DNA of 19,095 nt from Gamarada debralockiae (Eukaryota > Ascomycota > Leotiomycetes > Helotiales > Hyphodiscaceae). This document shows, in pieces, positions 1 through 10,302 of this stretch (position 1 is the first letter of the stretch; every line of letters begins with the position of its first letter). The DNA lies in the NCBI GenBank assembly GCA_002803225.1, contig NXFV01000083.1, positions 1 to 19,095 on the forward strand, written 5' to 3'. The notes beneath the pieces are model-generated. The model was not told the DNA's origin and made no database searches. It worked only from the letters and a program-made list of their open reading frames with translations. The position numbers were made by a program, and so were the translations under genes.

Positions 1-45
1 AACTGTTCCTGACTATGCAGATATATTGAGCCTGGCTCAGGTAAT

Positions 46-106
46 AATCGCCATATGAAATCGCCCATATAATCGCCCGTACAATCGCCCGTGAAATCGC
101 CCGTGT
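46..106. repeat. 12-bp tandem repeat, about five units
   Basis: Four consecutive 12-bp units start at 59, 71, 83 and 95. Each begins AATCGCCC and ends in a variable tail (ATAT, GTAC, GTGA, GTGT). A degenerate fifth copy (AATCGCCATATGA, one C fewer and a longer tail) lies just before them at 46-58. The units abut with no spacer, so this is a minisatellite and not a CRISPR array. No gene overlaps it and no function is evident. Confidence 0.85.
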
Positions 107-144
107 ACTTTCAGGAGCTAGGCTCTTGTTACAGCAACAACCCT

Positions 145-164
145 TAAGTTAGTGAGCTAACTTA
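145..164. repeat. Perfect 8-bp inverted repeat (hairpin)
   Basis: TAAGTTAG (145-152) and CTAACTTA (157-164) are perfect reverse complements around a 4-base loop. Two further short palindromes follow: GAAGC-tt-GCTTC at 210-221 and GCTTCGAAGC at 255-264. Such clustering fits a remnant of a mobile element or its terminal region, but no coding remnant or target-site duplication was found. Confidence 0.6.
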
Positions 165-1090
165 CCACCCTAGGAACCATACACTGTAGCTAGATCAACC
201 CCAACGTAGGAAGCTTGCTTCTAACGTAGGTCACGGGACTTACGTATGTTACATGCTTCGAAGCGTCTAATTAGTAGCTTAGCCATTAGACTTTGACAGG
301 TTCGCAGCTGCTCAATGAGTAGAAGAGGTGAAATACATTGTCAGATCCTTCTTAGAAGGCTCAGGATTTGTAGGTACTTTGGGACCCGATGGCGTTGTCA
401 AAAGATCACGTGGCCAATGGAGTCTATGGTCGCTAGAAATGGAATCGACGGGGACTGGATCTCGAAGCTGGCTATTCTAAGAAGGGGGAGGCAGACGTAC
501 CTATTATTGAAAGAATCATACCCATACTCATGCCTCCTTAATGGTGGTAAAATCACAATATAGGCAGAATCTTACTACCTTAACGTTATACTTAACTTAT
601 TACAATCACCCTTGAGCCTTCTACCTGTACCTAGAAGTGCCACGGGCGTGTTGTTAGCCTATTCTTTCGCTTTCATGTCATCACTACAGTAAGAATGCTG
701 CCCACCCTTGGTTGCCAAGCATTTAGTATATGATAAGTTTGATTTGCCTTGTTCCATTCTACTATTATCACAGACGGCAGTTTTTCCTTCAACGACTCCG
801 AATGTATCTGATCTCGGATGAGGACAAATGAGGCATCTCAGCACGAGTGGAAATGTTCAGCCCCATACATGCATGCAGCGTTGTACATAGGAGCTGGGAG
901 CAGCTCTGCTTCAATAGACCAGTTACCAAGGATACTCCACGAGAGGGTTTCTGTCGGTCCTCACGGATTGGTCGTCGCTACAGGGATGACTTTCTTGGCA
1001 AGGCGCTACCTACTGTCGTGTGCGAAATTGCTCCCTTCTAAAAATGGCCGTTTTCACTTGTTTTGCGGTCGAAGTACCTCACCAAAAAAA
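165..1090. other. Gene-free left flank, no supported feature
   Basis: Short open frames exist here, for example 315-563 (+) and 818-1105 (+). None shows a recognisable domain, a convincing splice structure or a coherent homologue. The 818-1105 frame ends in a lysine-rich tail only because it runs into the A-rich stretch that follows. I see no tRNA or rRNA. The base composition is mixed and less A+T-rich than the islands further right. It may be eroded intergenic or transposon-derived DNA. Confidence 0.5.
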
Positions 1091-1235
1091 AGACGAAAAT
1101 TTTAAACCTTTATATAATAAATAAAAATAGTATGAAATCAAAAATAAAATTACGCTTATTATATTTCTTAGTATTAAAAGCTTTTTAAGTTATGTTATTA
1201 TTCAATATCTATAAAAGTTTGAAATTTCTTTCGAC
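1091..1235. other. A+T-rich island
   Basis: This stretch is made almost entirely of A and T, with many TA steps and poly-A/T runs, and it ends abruptly at the GC-richer sequence from about 1236. It has no coding potential. Such islands in ascomycetes commonly come from transposon copies mutated by RIP (C-to-T changes that raise TpA), but no intact counterpart is present here to prove that. Confidence 0.6.
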
Positions 1236-1452
1236 CATTTTTAGAAGGTACCCTGTCGTCGGGTGGACGCATGCTGCGCCGCGTCAAGGCCTTATCTTAT
1301 GCCAATAGGTACCCTATATGCGAGTACACAACTTCCGCAAAGGGGCTGCTGCGCTCAAAGCCTGCAATATCGCAATAAGCGCTGGAAGTTGCAAAATCCG
1401 ATTTGTCAACACCATAGCGTGTTTCCAGACCCATCGATTCACATCCCTGGCC

Positions 1453-1487
1453 ATGTGTTTCATTGTAACCATCAATACGAGCGATTC
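1453..1487 (+). repeat. Inverted duplicate, copy A
   Basis: This 35-base segment begins ATGTGTTTCATTGTAACC and ends in GCGATTC. It reappears in reverse orientation at 2188-2221, identical except for one missing C. Beyond the core, both copies run into sequences containing ATTGG, GGTTTATA-like and ATAAC pieces in the same order, which suggests longer but decayed homology (about 1453-1545 against 2130-2221). This looks like two remnants of a dispersed repeat family. Confidence 0.7.
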
Positions 1488-1545
1488 GTCAATTGGACGT
1501 CTAATTCATCAAATTAGCTGGTTTATATTATAGTAATAACCAATT

Positions 1546-2187
1546 CAATATTTTATAAATTCAATAATAGAGTTCATTATTCTCTATAGAGCTCATAAAA
1601 CGTAAGTAATGATGTGGAGGGGCCGGAAGCCTTCTAGGAAAGCCAGAAAACACGTGACAAGATCTCAAGCAAAAACAAAAGACAAAGAAAGCTCAATAGA
1701 CCAAGGCTGACAAAGGAGATTCATACTAGAGTCATAGATGCAAAGAGCGAAACAAAGATGTATTCTCAAGTCTAATCTACAGTCGAATCTAGAAAGAAGT
1801 AGTCCTCCTCCCGTGAACTTCGAGAATCCGAGAGTCACATGACAAAAGCTCAAAAAATCTGGGTGCGGTGATACCCCACCACAATAAACAATAAGATTCC
1901 TGAGAAAAATCCTAAAATCAGGCAAAACTTAATATCTACAAATACCTTTATAAACACTGCCGTATTGATCTTATCATAGGTTAAGGCATAATATTATACG
2001 GAATAAGACTTCCTATTGGTCGTATAATTCTATCAAAATATATAATACAAATAAAGTCATATAATTAAAAACCAGGGGGCGGGTCAAGAGCGGGGCATAT
2101 GCTGTCAGCGGCGACGAGGCACCTTTAAACCTTGTTATAAACCCCATAAATATAAGCCAATTGAATAATAGCAGTCGTAAGACATAG
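1546..2187. other. Gene-free stretch with A+T-rich patches
   Basis: Between the two inverted repeat copies there is A+T-rich sequence at about 1530-1600 and 1925-2070. A purine-rich segment on the plus strand lies at about 1640-1850, where a CACGTGACAAGATCTCAAG stretch at 1652 is loosely echoed by CACATGACAAAAGCTCAAA near 1836. The minus-strand open frame at 1665-1925 is low-complexity and is probably not a gene. No RNA gene or transposase domain is visible. Confidence 0.45.
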
Positions 2188-2221
2188 GAATCGCTCGTAT
2201 TGATGTTACAATGAAACACAT
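2188..2221 (-). repeat. Inverted duplicate, copy B
   Basis: This is the reverse complement of the 1453-1487 segment with one base deleted. The two copies face each other about 700 bp apart. They could be the ends of one element or two independent insertions. The sequence between them contains no transposase-like frame, so a non-autonomous or decayed element is the simplest reading. Confidence 0.7.
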
Positions 2222-2269
2222 AAGTCCCCCTACCCCTGCTTTCCGCCCACCCCCCCTTTCTGCCCACTA

Positions 2270-2645
2270 TTTACACCAAAAATACTGATTTTCAAGTATT
2301 TTTAATTCCACCAAAAATTAATAAAACTATATAAAACTTTAAATATGAGTTTTTTATATATAGGAGAGACAAATAAAAAAATATAAAAATATTTAGGCTC
2401 TAGAATATTGTATAATTAATGCTCAAAGTTGCTTCCTATAAATTACATACAAAATGAAATCCTTAATAACTTTTATAATAATACTAATATAATCAAAATT
2501 TTCTAATTTAATAACTGCTTATATAACTCTATTTCTAAAAATAATAAATAAGCAGAACTTTTATTTACAGATAATCTTTTATTAAAGATTATATATTTCA
2601 CTATATAAATATTTGTATGGCAAAAATATAATCTTTTCAGACTCT
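2270..2645. other. A+T-rich island upstream of the regulator gene
   Basis: A second, longer stretch of very A+T-rich DNA with many TA steps and A/T homopolymers ends about 80 bp before the transcription factor start. It has no coding potential. It marks the left edge of the gene cluster and leaves the regulator with a short proximal promoter. A RIP-degraded repeat is likely but unproven. Confidence 0.6.
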
Positions 2646-2727
2646 ATTCTAGGACCTTGATAAAGATTGATCAGAGAAGGTTGGCTTCATGGAATCACCT
2701 TGAAGAGTTTTTACAATTGATGTAGTA

Positions 2728-4087
2728 ATGAGGAAAGCCAGCCAGTTCAGACACGCCTGTGAAGAGTGCCATGAGCGGAAGATTCGATGCAGACAAAAGG
2801 ACACGGAAAGTGAGCGCTGCGAAGCTTGCCAAGCCAATGGTCGTCGTTGCCTATTCTCTCTCAAATCGAAGACTGGACGTCCCGGAAGACGCAAAGCATC
2901 GAGTGCATTTGTTACAAACTCCTTCTCAACAAAATCTGTACCTGGAACATTCTCACTATCTGGACACTCTTCCACAAGTGCGTCCCCATACACTACTGTT
3001 GACTCTGGTAAGAAGTGCCTGTCTGTCTACCGGCAGAAACTTGCTGATTTGATAAGTCCCTTGGTTGGTTGGTACCGAGTTTGACGAATTATTTCAATGT
3101 TCCCCTCCCCAGGGTGAGAGCTTCTGGGATCTCCAAGAAAGGAACGGAGCAGGAGATAAGGATTACCATCTCGTTCCATATGGGCTTGGAATGTCCACAA
3201 CCCTGGATAGTGTTCTAGAAAATGTCTCTCGAGGGGACCAAGCCCGTCATGTCACATCAAGGGAGTTCATTCTGTCGAATTTTGAACAGACAGCACCGAA
3301 AAAGACCGTGGCAGAACACACCGAAGGGTCATTCGAGACGGGGGATACAATGTCTGAAGTGGCGTCGCCGAATATTGGAGAGCGAGGGGTAGATTCGACA
3401 CTGGAACCCCTTTCACAAAGTGGTTCACTCACTCACGGCCGCGCAACTGCGAAAGTCACCGACTATCTTAAATTTTTGGAACTCTCTCATGAGCTCCGAC
3501 CCCTTCTAGAGAGCATTTTCGTAAACGAGGCCAGCCTACTGGCTAATGGAGATGCACCAAAAGTAAAGACCCTACTTGATTCACTCGATAAGATCTGCAA
3601 CACTATTGGCATCATGATAGACGTCTCTTGTGCAGGTGTTACAGTCTTAGACGGCTCAGCAAACGTTTTCTTTTACGCAACCATCATGGATACCATTAGC
3701 CAGGCGACCAGAAAGTTAGGTTCTTGGGCCGAACTTGATCCCGACTCTCGTACGGGGCTAAGGCAAAACACCTTGTCCACCGCCCTCGATTTCACAATGG
3801 AGCCATCATATTTCGGCTTCAAAGATACACTGTTTGGTTCGGTGGAGATGGATGACTCAGAACCCCCAGTACCCGATCTCCAACTTGAGCGGGTTCTCTC
3901 CTTGACTCGGCTTGACTTTTACCTGCTCCGTCTCAAGTCCTACATCTCCCATTTCGATTCCGAGCCTGAACTTCTTGTAGCTACTGCTACCCTCTTCTCT
4001 CCAGCTGAGCTCAAAGGGAGCCTTCTAGCACTCCATAATCGTGTTGACAGCATACTGTGTGCCTGGAAACGTCAGTGGGGCAAATGA
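2728..4087 (+). CDS. Zn(II)2Cys6 transcription factor, AflR-like (probable cluster regulator)
   Basis: Predicted exons are 2728-3007 and 3057-4087, giving 436 aa. The N-terminus carries a complete binuclear zinc cluster: Cys11, Cys14, Cys21, Cys31, Cys34 and Cys41 (C-x2-C-x6-C-x9-C-x2-C-x6-C). A basic linker with a TGRPGRRK stretch follows, as in AflR-family regulators, and the total length is also close to AflR. The middle is Ser/Thr-rich and the C-terminal half (from about residue 250) is mostly helical-looking. It should bind DNA in the nucleus and activate the neighbouring genes. The 49-bp intron is inferred. The donor GTAAGA follows a phase-1 exon end, and the TAAG acceptor at 3056 is the one that keeps the frame open; the stronger-looking CCCCAG acceptor at 3112 would give an immediate stop. 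The family is confident, the exact splice site less so. It is convergent with the hydrolase gene. Confidence 0.88.
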
Positions 4088-4387
4088 ACGGTCATTTATT
4101 CCTAACTTCAGTTAGATGTTGAAATTTTTCGGAAATAGAAGACCAAGAATCATGTGACAAGTCCAGCTCTACACTTCACATTTGTACAAAGTCAGGGCTT
4201 ATCCCTTCTCGAAGAGAGCTCCCCGGCCAATACAACTACTCAGCTCACAGTCTCAGTTCCTCGCCTACTATATCTATCATTGGATGAACTTCATAAGGAA
4301 ACCTGAGGCAACGGTACTGGGAGCACCCTTGGAGTAAACAATCTAAAATATCGCAGTTTACTTTTATCTCTTTTTGGGTTTTAGATT
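4088..4387. other. Convergent intergenic region (3' ends)
   Basis: This is the 300-bp gap between the stop codons of the regulator (+) and the hydrolase (-). It should hold both 3' untranslated regions and polyadenylation sites. It has no coding potential that fits either neighbour and no clear hairpin or repeat. Confidence 0.5.
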
Positions 4388-5514
4388 CTACGAGTACCAT
4401 CCAACATTAGGCAACAGTTGTGAACGTTGGACTGCCCATTGCGCAGCTTTCACAACATTCATAACTTCAAAGTCTAGCTTGGGAACATCATGGTCGCCAG
4501 AATGCTCTATACTCCTATGACAATCCTTATCAAATAGCTTCTGTGCAAGATCCGCTTGCTTCTTGAAGGGATCGTTTCGACCAACAACGTGCTATTAAAA
4601 GCTTACAGTCAGCAGTGCCAAATAATTGCTTGCATACATGTCGAGAGATAAGGAACTCATAGTGCAGACCCTAAATGATGCTCCTAACATTTCAAAGTTT
4701 GACTCCCGTTGTGGATCTGAAAAGAAACAACACATACCACCGTTGGGACCTTGACACGCTGAGTCAACAGCAAAGGATGATACATTCTCGGTATATCCTT
4801 GAGCTCATTGCTAACATCTTTGGGTATATCACTCTCAAGAGCAACTTGAATATCGACCGCTGCCTTCACTGATGATGCCAATATATCAGCAAATTCAGCT
4901 GCAACCTCTTCAGACCTCTTTTTATTAGAGCCTTCCGTTGCGTCGTCCTGGCAACTTCCGTTAACGTCATCCTTGAGATTGATGCCTCGCAGCCCATTGA
5001 GCAAGGCATCAGTATTATTCTTAAGAGAAAACTCATATTCTTGTTGAGCGAAGCCTTCATCAGGGCTGAGTACCAAGAAGCTGCCGAAGAATATTGCGAA
5101 TTTGAAAGGTGGTGGCTCTTCGGGGCTGTCGATCTCATGCTGTAGTAATATTGATGTGGCAATTGAAGTTCCTTGGCTGAAGCCCATAACTCCATCGAAT
5201 GGGCCTTCTTCTTTGATTGTTGTGTGGATATACTCATGACCTTCAAGAATATCCCAGGGTGCCAATCCGGCACTCCATTTGAAGTAAGGTCCCTTGGAAA
5301 CCTTCTCGAGCCCTATACAGTCTTCCCGTGAGAAAATTTCCCTTTGGCTCTCCGAAAAAGCGGGGGGAGGCTCACCCGCAGCGCAATCACACTCTATTGG
5401 TCCATCGAGAAATAAGTACTCGTATTCTTCCCCCAGAAGCCTTCGGAAAGAGGCTGTCTGGAAAGAAAAGAAAGCACCGGACGTTCCGTTTCCGTGCAGA
5501 CATAGAATTCTCAT
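4388..5514 (-). CDS. FSH1/LovG-type serine hydrolase (probable polyketide-releasing thiohydrolase)
   Basis: Two exons on the minus strand, 5514-4738 and 4591-4388, give 326 aa. The protein starts directly with the first strand of the alpha/beta-hydrolase fold (MRILCLHGNGTSG), as FSH1-family members do, so the ATG at 5514 is preferred to one 27 bases upstream. The nucleophile is Ser113 in GFSQG. The acid is Asp266 in GRNDP and the base is His293 in HSGDHDVP; both lie in the second exon. The 146-bp intron has a GTATGT donor, a GCTGAC branch sequence and a TAG acceptor. Residues about 165-240 form an acidic, low-complexity insertion that makes the protein longer than LovG (about 256 aa). Family members such as LovG hydrolyse the thioester between a finished chain and the PKS acyl carrier. 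The PKS here has no release domain, so the same role is inferred. It shares a divergent promoter with the MFS gene. Confidence 0.88.
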
Positions 5515-5763
5515 TGTGGGAATTAGCAGGAGTAAGAGCAAGGTATTAATTTCTAGAATCTGTCATAACTTAGGGGAAGATGTGGACTTTTCAAAGCTTT
5601 GGGAGCCCGCGTTGGTTGAAGTGAAATTGTGCGGTATAGTTTAGAATTGAAGACCTGGATCGAAGCATCCCTGGCTTTTCGACGTGATATCCCGAGTTCG
5701 CTCTGAGCTCGGCAAGTTTGCGACCTGTAAGTTGTCCAGGCCTCTTAGTAAGCCGTGCATGCA

Positions 5764-5778
5764 GTATCGGTACGATAC
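5764..5778. promoter_or_regulatory. Inverted repeat GTATCG-N3-CGATAC
   Basis: Perfect 6-bp arms flank a 3-bp spacer. The symmetry nearly extends outwards (GCA before, CTGC after). Inverted CGG/TCG-containing half-sites are typical targets of Zn2Cys6 dimers, but whether the cluster regulator binds here is inference. Confidence 0.5.
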
Positions 5779-5935
5779 CTGCATAACATTATTCGGCGAG
5801 TTTTGATGCCCCTCGGTCTCGGCAACGGAGTAAACTCCCCATTGGGACGTCGTAATTCCTGTGTGCTTCCCACATGTAACCACCATATTCAGAAAAGTTG
5901 ACCAAAATATGCTGGACCGGACACTCGAGAGAACT

Positions 5936-5950
5936 ACCACTGGAAGTGGT
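5936..5950. promoter_or_regulatory. Inverted repeat ACCACT-N3-AGTGGT
   Basis: Perfect 6-bp arms with a 3-bp spacer, the same geometry as the repeat at 5764-5778 but a different sequence. It lies 168 bp upstream of the MFS start codon. A protein-binding site is possible; chance cannot be excluded. Confidence 0.4.
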
Positions 5951-6117
5951 GCTGGGTGTGCTTACTCGAAGAGCTGCGGATTCCTTCAAGTTCGGGCCCC
6001 ATATCGTTGCAGAGTAGTTCTGGGACGCTCTTTCAAATTCGATTGTACGAGCCCACTACCCTAGGTTCTTCCACTATATTGACAATATTTCAAGTTTGAC
6101 AAAAAGTCCTCTCAAGA

Positions 6118-8234
6118 ATGGAGATAAAGAACTTAAGCGACGACTTGATCAGTATCTCCCCACCCTCTACAATCACACCTGAACTGTCTGCCAAAGAGAC
6201 ACATTCAATATCCAAGGAATCGATCTCCCACACAAGGGACAATGTCGGTCCTCAATCCCCGGGAGCATTATCCCCAGGTAGATTCTGGGTTATTTTTTGT
6301 GGGTGAGTATATTCCAGCCACACGACTACGAGCCCACTCACACGGCAACAGCTTGAGCTTAGGTCTCTTCATGTCATTGATGAACATCTCGATTATTTCA
6401 ACAGCACTATACACAATTTCCGTCTATTTCAATGATTATAGGAGAACAATATGGGCTGCGCTGGCATACACGCTAGCAGATATTGCATGCGCTGTTTTTG
6501 TGACGAGACTTTCTGATGTACTGGGCCGCAAAGCGATGATATTGATGTCTTTCTTCCTTTTCACGTGTTTCTCTCTAGCTTCAGGATTCGCTCAAACTGC
6601 TGAGCAACTCATTATATTCCGAACTCTGCAGGGTATTGGCGGTACTGGACTATACGCGCTTACCATCGTAGTTTGCCCTCAGATCTCACCTGTTAAAGTT
6701 CGACCTTTGGTTATCACTTTCATCAGCATTACTACGGCGTGTGCTGGAATCTGTGGTCCTGTTCTTGGTGGAATTATCACGGGAAAAACTACTTGGAGAT
6801 GTGAGTTGTCTCGCGTTCTCTGGGAATCATCATTTGCACCTGATTCCCATTGTTATCTTGTTATTTACTAAATCAAACATTCACTGATCCATATACTTAT
6901 CCAGGGATATTCTGGCTGAAGTATGTGTCCCATGATTGACCCTCTTTCTGGCTTGCTTCAGAGCTGAATTGACCAACTGCAAGTGTGCCTATTGGTGGAA
7001 TGGCAATGGTTATCCTATTTTTTTCCTTCCCTTCCGCAAAAGAAATGCCACGCATTGGAAAACCATTACGCCTTAAACAACTTGACTACTTGGGTGCAAT
7101 TTTAAACGCTATTGCTTCCGTCTCTTTTGTACTTTGCCTTCAAGAGGTGGGGACCAAGGAATTTTCTTGGAAAAGCGGACTTAGTATCAGCCTTTTGACG
7201 CTTTCGGGTATTGCAGTGGTACTATTTTGCGCTTGGCAATGGTATATCAGTAGTAGGAATATCTCTCAGTGGATCCTTCCTCAACTTCCGTTTCGAATCA
7301 TGAAGCATCGAGCGATGGGTATCTTGATAGTGTGAGTGCATTCTGATATCCTGCTCAGGGACACTGGTTGGAGATCATCAAAGCCAAGTTGCCCTCGTGC
7401 AGGTGCTGACTGAACTTTCCCTCTAGGACGACTGTACTGACAGGGTATGTCTACTTCACTGCGATTTTCACTATCCCACTGCGATATGAAGTGGTAGACC
7501 TCGACTCGCCGGTCCGATCTGGTGTTCGACTCTTACCATTGGTTGCCTCAACTACGCTTGGGATTTTGGCTACTGGAGTTGTCTCTTCCCGGCGACCGAA
7601 GGAAAATATAACTTTCTGGACCATGAGCTTCGCCACAGCGCTCATGAGCATAGGAACTGGCCTGCTCTCTAATCTGCCTTCTGATGGTGCTCGAACTAAG
7701 TCACAATATGGCTGGGAAGTAATTCTTGGCCTGGGAGTTGGCATATCGTTTTCCACGGCGACCTTTGCAACCTCAATCGAGGCTGAACTGCTAGATAATG
7801 GTCAGTGCCCTCAAGAATTCAAATCTTGACCTTTGATGGATTACTGACATTCCACTCCAGCTGTGGCGCAAGGTACTATAGCACAATCTCGAATTTTAGG
7901 GGGTGCAATTGGTATCGCTGTCTCCACTATAACCATGAACAACCACATCCAAGAAGCATTTGAAGGGATCATCAGCCCAGAATCACTTCAGACTCTGTTT
8001 ATATCTCCGTTCACCATTCGAAACTTCGGAAGCACCATAGCATCTCAGTTTCGAGAGACTTTCATCGCCATTTTTGCGGCGGATATGCGAATCGCTATGT
8101 ATGTCTCCGTTGCCGCCTTTGGGGCATCTCTCTGTGCTTGGCAGAAGAATCCGCCAACCATTGATCAGAAAATGGAGCAATTAGAAGCTGCTAGGAGACG
8201 ATATGTAGCTGAAAGAGAGGAGTCTACGTTATGA
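6118..8234 (+). CDS. MFS transporter, 14-helix drug/metabolite exporter type (DHA2-like)
   Basis: Six exons, 6118-6302, 6352-6800, 6905-6920, 6984-7331, 7427-7800 and 7861-8234, join in frame to 581 aa. Every junction is GT-AG. Exon 3 is only 16 nt and restores the family sequence around WRWIFWLN. A hydrophilic N-terminus of about 52 residues is followed by many hydrophobic helices. Motif A is seen as TRLSDVLGRK (113-122), the RTLQGIGG motif at 152-159, and motif C as GICGPVLGG (194-202), typical of proton antiporters of the plasma membrane. The likely job is export of the polyketide product or self-protection. The first intron follows WVIFCG. It is convergent with the sulfotransferase-like gene, and an AATAAA signal lies at 8351-8356, about 117 bp after the stop. 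The substrate cannot be deduced. Confidence 0.93.
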
Positions 8235-8656
8235 TGAAGAACGTGGGAACGCAGCTAAGTTCACGGCTGGGGCCATGAAGCTATTCACAGATTTCATTAT
8301 TTTAATCTGACATGGGACAATAATAATTGGGAACGCGTTACTGTTCATGAAATAAATTCAAAGAAATCTCCGTAGACATGTACAGGGAGATAGCCAGGCA
8401 TTATTGCCCGGTATCTTCGAGTACAAATACAAAGCGTGATCTCTATGAATTCTCTCCTTGTGTCGACGCCATTTCCACGCATTCCGTTTTATGAAATACA
8501 AGGATTAGATGCTTTGAGGTCTATTGCTGCAAGTAAGATGATGAAGATATTAGATTTTACAAGGAAATATTTAAAAGTGCTAACAGTTGCCGCCTCTCCA
8601 ATAAGTAATCAGTTCAAAGATGCCTTAGAGTCTACAATAACTCTTTTCTCACTAGT
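8235..8656. terminator. Convergent 3' intergenic region with AATAAA signal
   Basis: This 422-bp gap separates the stop codons of the MFS gene (+) and the sulfotransferase-like gene (-). AATAAA at 8351-8356 is placed to act as the MFS polyadenylation signal. The plus-strand open frame 8436-8672 runs through here but has no recognisable domain and overlaps the 3' end of the opposite gene, so it is not called. Confidence 0.45.
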
Positions 8657-9517
8657 TCACAAGTATTTATAGCCCACAACGGCAAGACATGTGATCGACC
8701 CAAAAACCTTGAGCATGTTCCACCGAATCTTCCTCCTCCACTTATCCCTGAGTTTTAACATATGTCCCCGAAATTCCTCCCCAGAATTTACATTCGGTAT
8801 CTCCCGCTTTGGTATATCCTTCCCCAACCAATCGCACAAAGGTTTCCAGCCTTCCCTGACATGATACTCAAGTAATCGTTCCCTTGGAACCAAACGGCGG
8901 ATCATATTGTTGTGGTTTGCATATATAGTCTTCCCGTTCCTCTCGAAAGATCCTCGAAAGAAGTAATGATAGATGGTGATAATGATCTCATATTGAAAGA
9001 CAACCGGGTGGAAAAAGTGAGCGAAGCGTATGGGCCAGTCTGTGACCATAGGTTCGAAGGTGGCAGTGACACTTTGATACCAAGAATCGGCGTCTCTCGT
9101 TGACAGGATAACTTTTGCCTCGGGGTATGCCTCCATCAGTTCTTCGGCAAACAAGATGGCGGGAAGATCAGAGATTGCACGACAGTTGCCAAACATCCTA
9201 TCCCAATCTTCTCGAGTGAACTTCTTTCCGCCTCTGAATTTGGCATTCAACGCTTGATACCAGAAGACACACTGTTCCGGGTGCACCATCGGATCCCAAC
9301 CATGGTAAGTGTGATCATACCCAAGTTCTTCGAGGGCTCGCTTTAATGAATCGGTTCCTGAGCGCGATACACCCAGAGCCAAAATCTCCATAGGCCGGTC
9401 GCGAGGTCTAAAGTCTGGAGAAGTGACCGAACCTCGATATAGCCACTCAAAGAATCGAATGAGAAGCGGCACTTGATAAGGATTCTCAACGGCGACATTT
9501 TCTAGAACGGTTAACAT
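8657..9517 (-). CDS. Sulfotransferase-like P-loop protein with C-terminal membrane anchor
   Basis: A single exon encodes 286 aa. GVSRSGTDSLK (49-59) matches the phosphosulfate-binding P-loop of the fungal Sulfotransfer_4 family, whose members read GLPRTGTxSL. STRDADSWYQS (139-149) matches the second co-substrate-binding element (RD...S). These proteins are often mislabelled NAD-dependent epimerases. The family fold moves a sulfuryl group from PAPS to a hydroxyl or amine, but few fungal members have been tested, so the activity is inferred. The first 30 residues are amphipathic/hydrophobic. The C-terminus has a basic stretch (KWRRKIRW) followed by a hydrophobic end (about 269-286), suggesting membrane attachment. 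The gene is transcribed away from the PKS from a shared promoter, which argues for co-regulation. It is the only evident tailoring enzyme in the window. Confidence 0.85.
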   Translation of the reverse strand: MLTVLENVAVENPYQVPLLIRFFEWLYRGSVTSPDFRPRDRPMEILALGVSRSGTDSLKRALEELGYDHTYHGWDPMVHPEQCVFWYQALNAKFRGGKKFTREDWDRMFGNCRAISDLPAILFAEELMEAYPEAKVILSTRDADSWYQSVTATFEPMVTDWPIRFAHFFHPVVFQYEIIITIYHYFFRGSFERNGKTIYANHNNMIRRLVPRERLLEYHVREGWKPLCDWLGKDIPKREIPNVNSGEEFRGHMLKLRDKWRRKIRWNMLKVFGSITCLAVVGYKYL

Positions 9518-9883
9518 GGTGATAGTCTCAATGAATTTTGTTTAGAATAATCAATGCATAGGAGGTATCCTGCCGTTAAGACGTGGCGGGCATTTTGTCC
9601 GCGTTGACAAACCTCAACTCGGTGTCAAAATTTTGAACTCCGAAACGTATGGATTAGGGAAAGGAACCTATTGGCAGTAACTTCAGAACGTGTCATTGCT
9701 CAGCTGCTGCCTGCCCGTAAGCAAAGATCGAGCACTACAGGAGGTTTAAATAAGAACTCTCCCATTGGATGGGGAGGGCCGACATGCGGGGAATTAGGGG
9801 CCTGATTGGATAATTCCTTATCATTGCGCGAGGAATCTCACGGCATCCGTGCATGCATATGGAGAAGCATTGTATACCTCTTA

Positions 9884-9955
9884 CCCCATGGGGAGTTTCG
9901 GGAACAGAACCTGTCGTGCTGAGTCCGAAACTGAAACCACAAACTCCATGGGGAA
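9884..9955. promoter_or_regulatory. Composite inverted repeat with paired CCATGGGG cores
   Basis: CCCCATGGGGAGTTTCGG at 9884-9901 is partly mirrored downstream by CCGAAAC (9925-9931) and by AAACTCCATGGGGA (9941-9954). The first core, CCCCATGGGG, is itself a perfect 10-bp palindrome. The repeated GAGTTT/AAACTC arms make the whole block roughly symmetric, as expected for a dimeric regulator or a cruciform. The binding factor is unknown. Confidence 0.5.
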
Positions 9956-10110
9956 TTGAAAACTAAAGCCAGCCTTCTGCAAGACGTAGAGTCACCTGGC
10001 GCAATGCAAAACGGCAGCGAGAAATCCAAAGGCGGATTCTAGCCATAGAGTGTATTCTAAATTTGTGCTGTAGTTGGTATCCAAGAAGGAGTGAGATGGG
10101 CCTGCTTATA

Positions 10111-10131
10111 CCGACCCTTTTCGTCGGACGA
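10111..10131. promoter_or_regulatory. AflR-type site TCG-N5-CGA overlapping CCGAC/GTCGG inverted repeat
   Basis: TCGTCGGACGA at 10121-10131 fits the TCG-N5-CGA consensus known for AflR. It is the only such site I found in the two divergent promoters. It overlaps an inverted repeat formed by CCGAC (10111-10115) and GTCGG (10123-10127). It lies about 170 bp upstream of the PKS start, and the cluster regulator has an AflR-like zinc cluster and linker, so direct control is a reasonable inference. Confidence 0.6.
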
Positions 10132-10302
10132 TAATGAAAAGCCTCATAGCGACCGTTGCCACACCTCGACACTGTCCCACCTCGCCATATTCAACTTTAC
10201 CACGTGAAGCAAGAGCGCCTGCTTCAATCTGAATTTGGTACTGAAACCCCATCTCAAACTCATATTCTCCTGGGCATAACTGCAGCATTTTTAGTCTCCA
10301 CA

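Larger units (their letters stand above)
5515..6117. promoter_or_regulatory. Divergent promoter between hydrolase and MFS genes
   Basis: These 603 bp separate two start codons pointing outwards, so both genes' promoters lie here. Two 15-bp inverted repeats with 6-bp arms and 3-bp spacers stand out: GTATCG-gta-CGATAC at 5764-5778 and ACCACT-gga-AGTGGT at 5936-5950. A TCG-N6-CGA element lies at 6039-6050, about 70 bp before the MFS start, one base longer than the AflR consensus. Open frames in the region (for example 5641-5940 on the minus strand) lack any domain and are taken as chance. Confidence 0.65.
9518..10302. promoter_or_regulatory. Divergent promoter between sulfotransferase-like gene and PKS
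   Basis: The 785 bp between two outward-facing start codons contain several candidate sites. CCAAT boxes on the minus strand appear as ATTGG near 9670, 9765 and 9805. A 7-bp inverted repeat is GGAATTA (9790-9796) with TAATTCC (9811-9817). A larger symmetric block spans 9884-9955, an AflR-like site lies at 10121-10131, and a CACGTG E-box is at 10201-10206. A TATA-like CTTATA is near 10105. Open frames here have no domain. The frame that enters the PKS from 10156 upstream is not needed. Confidence 0.65.
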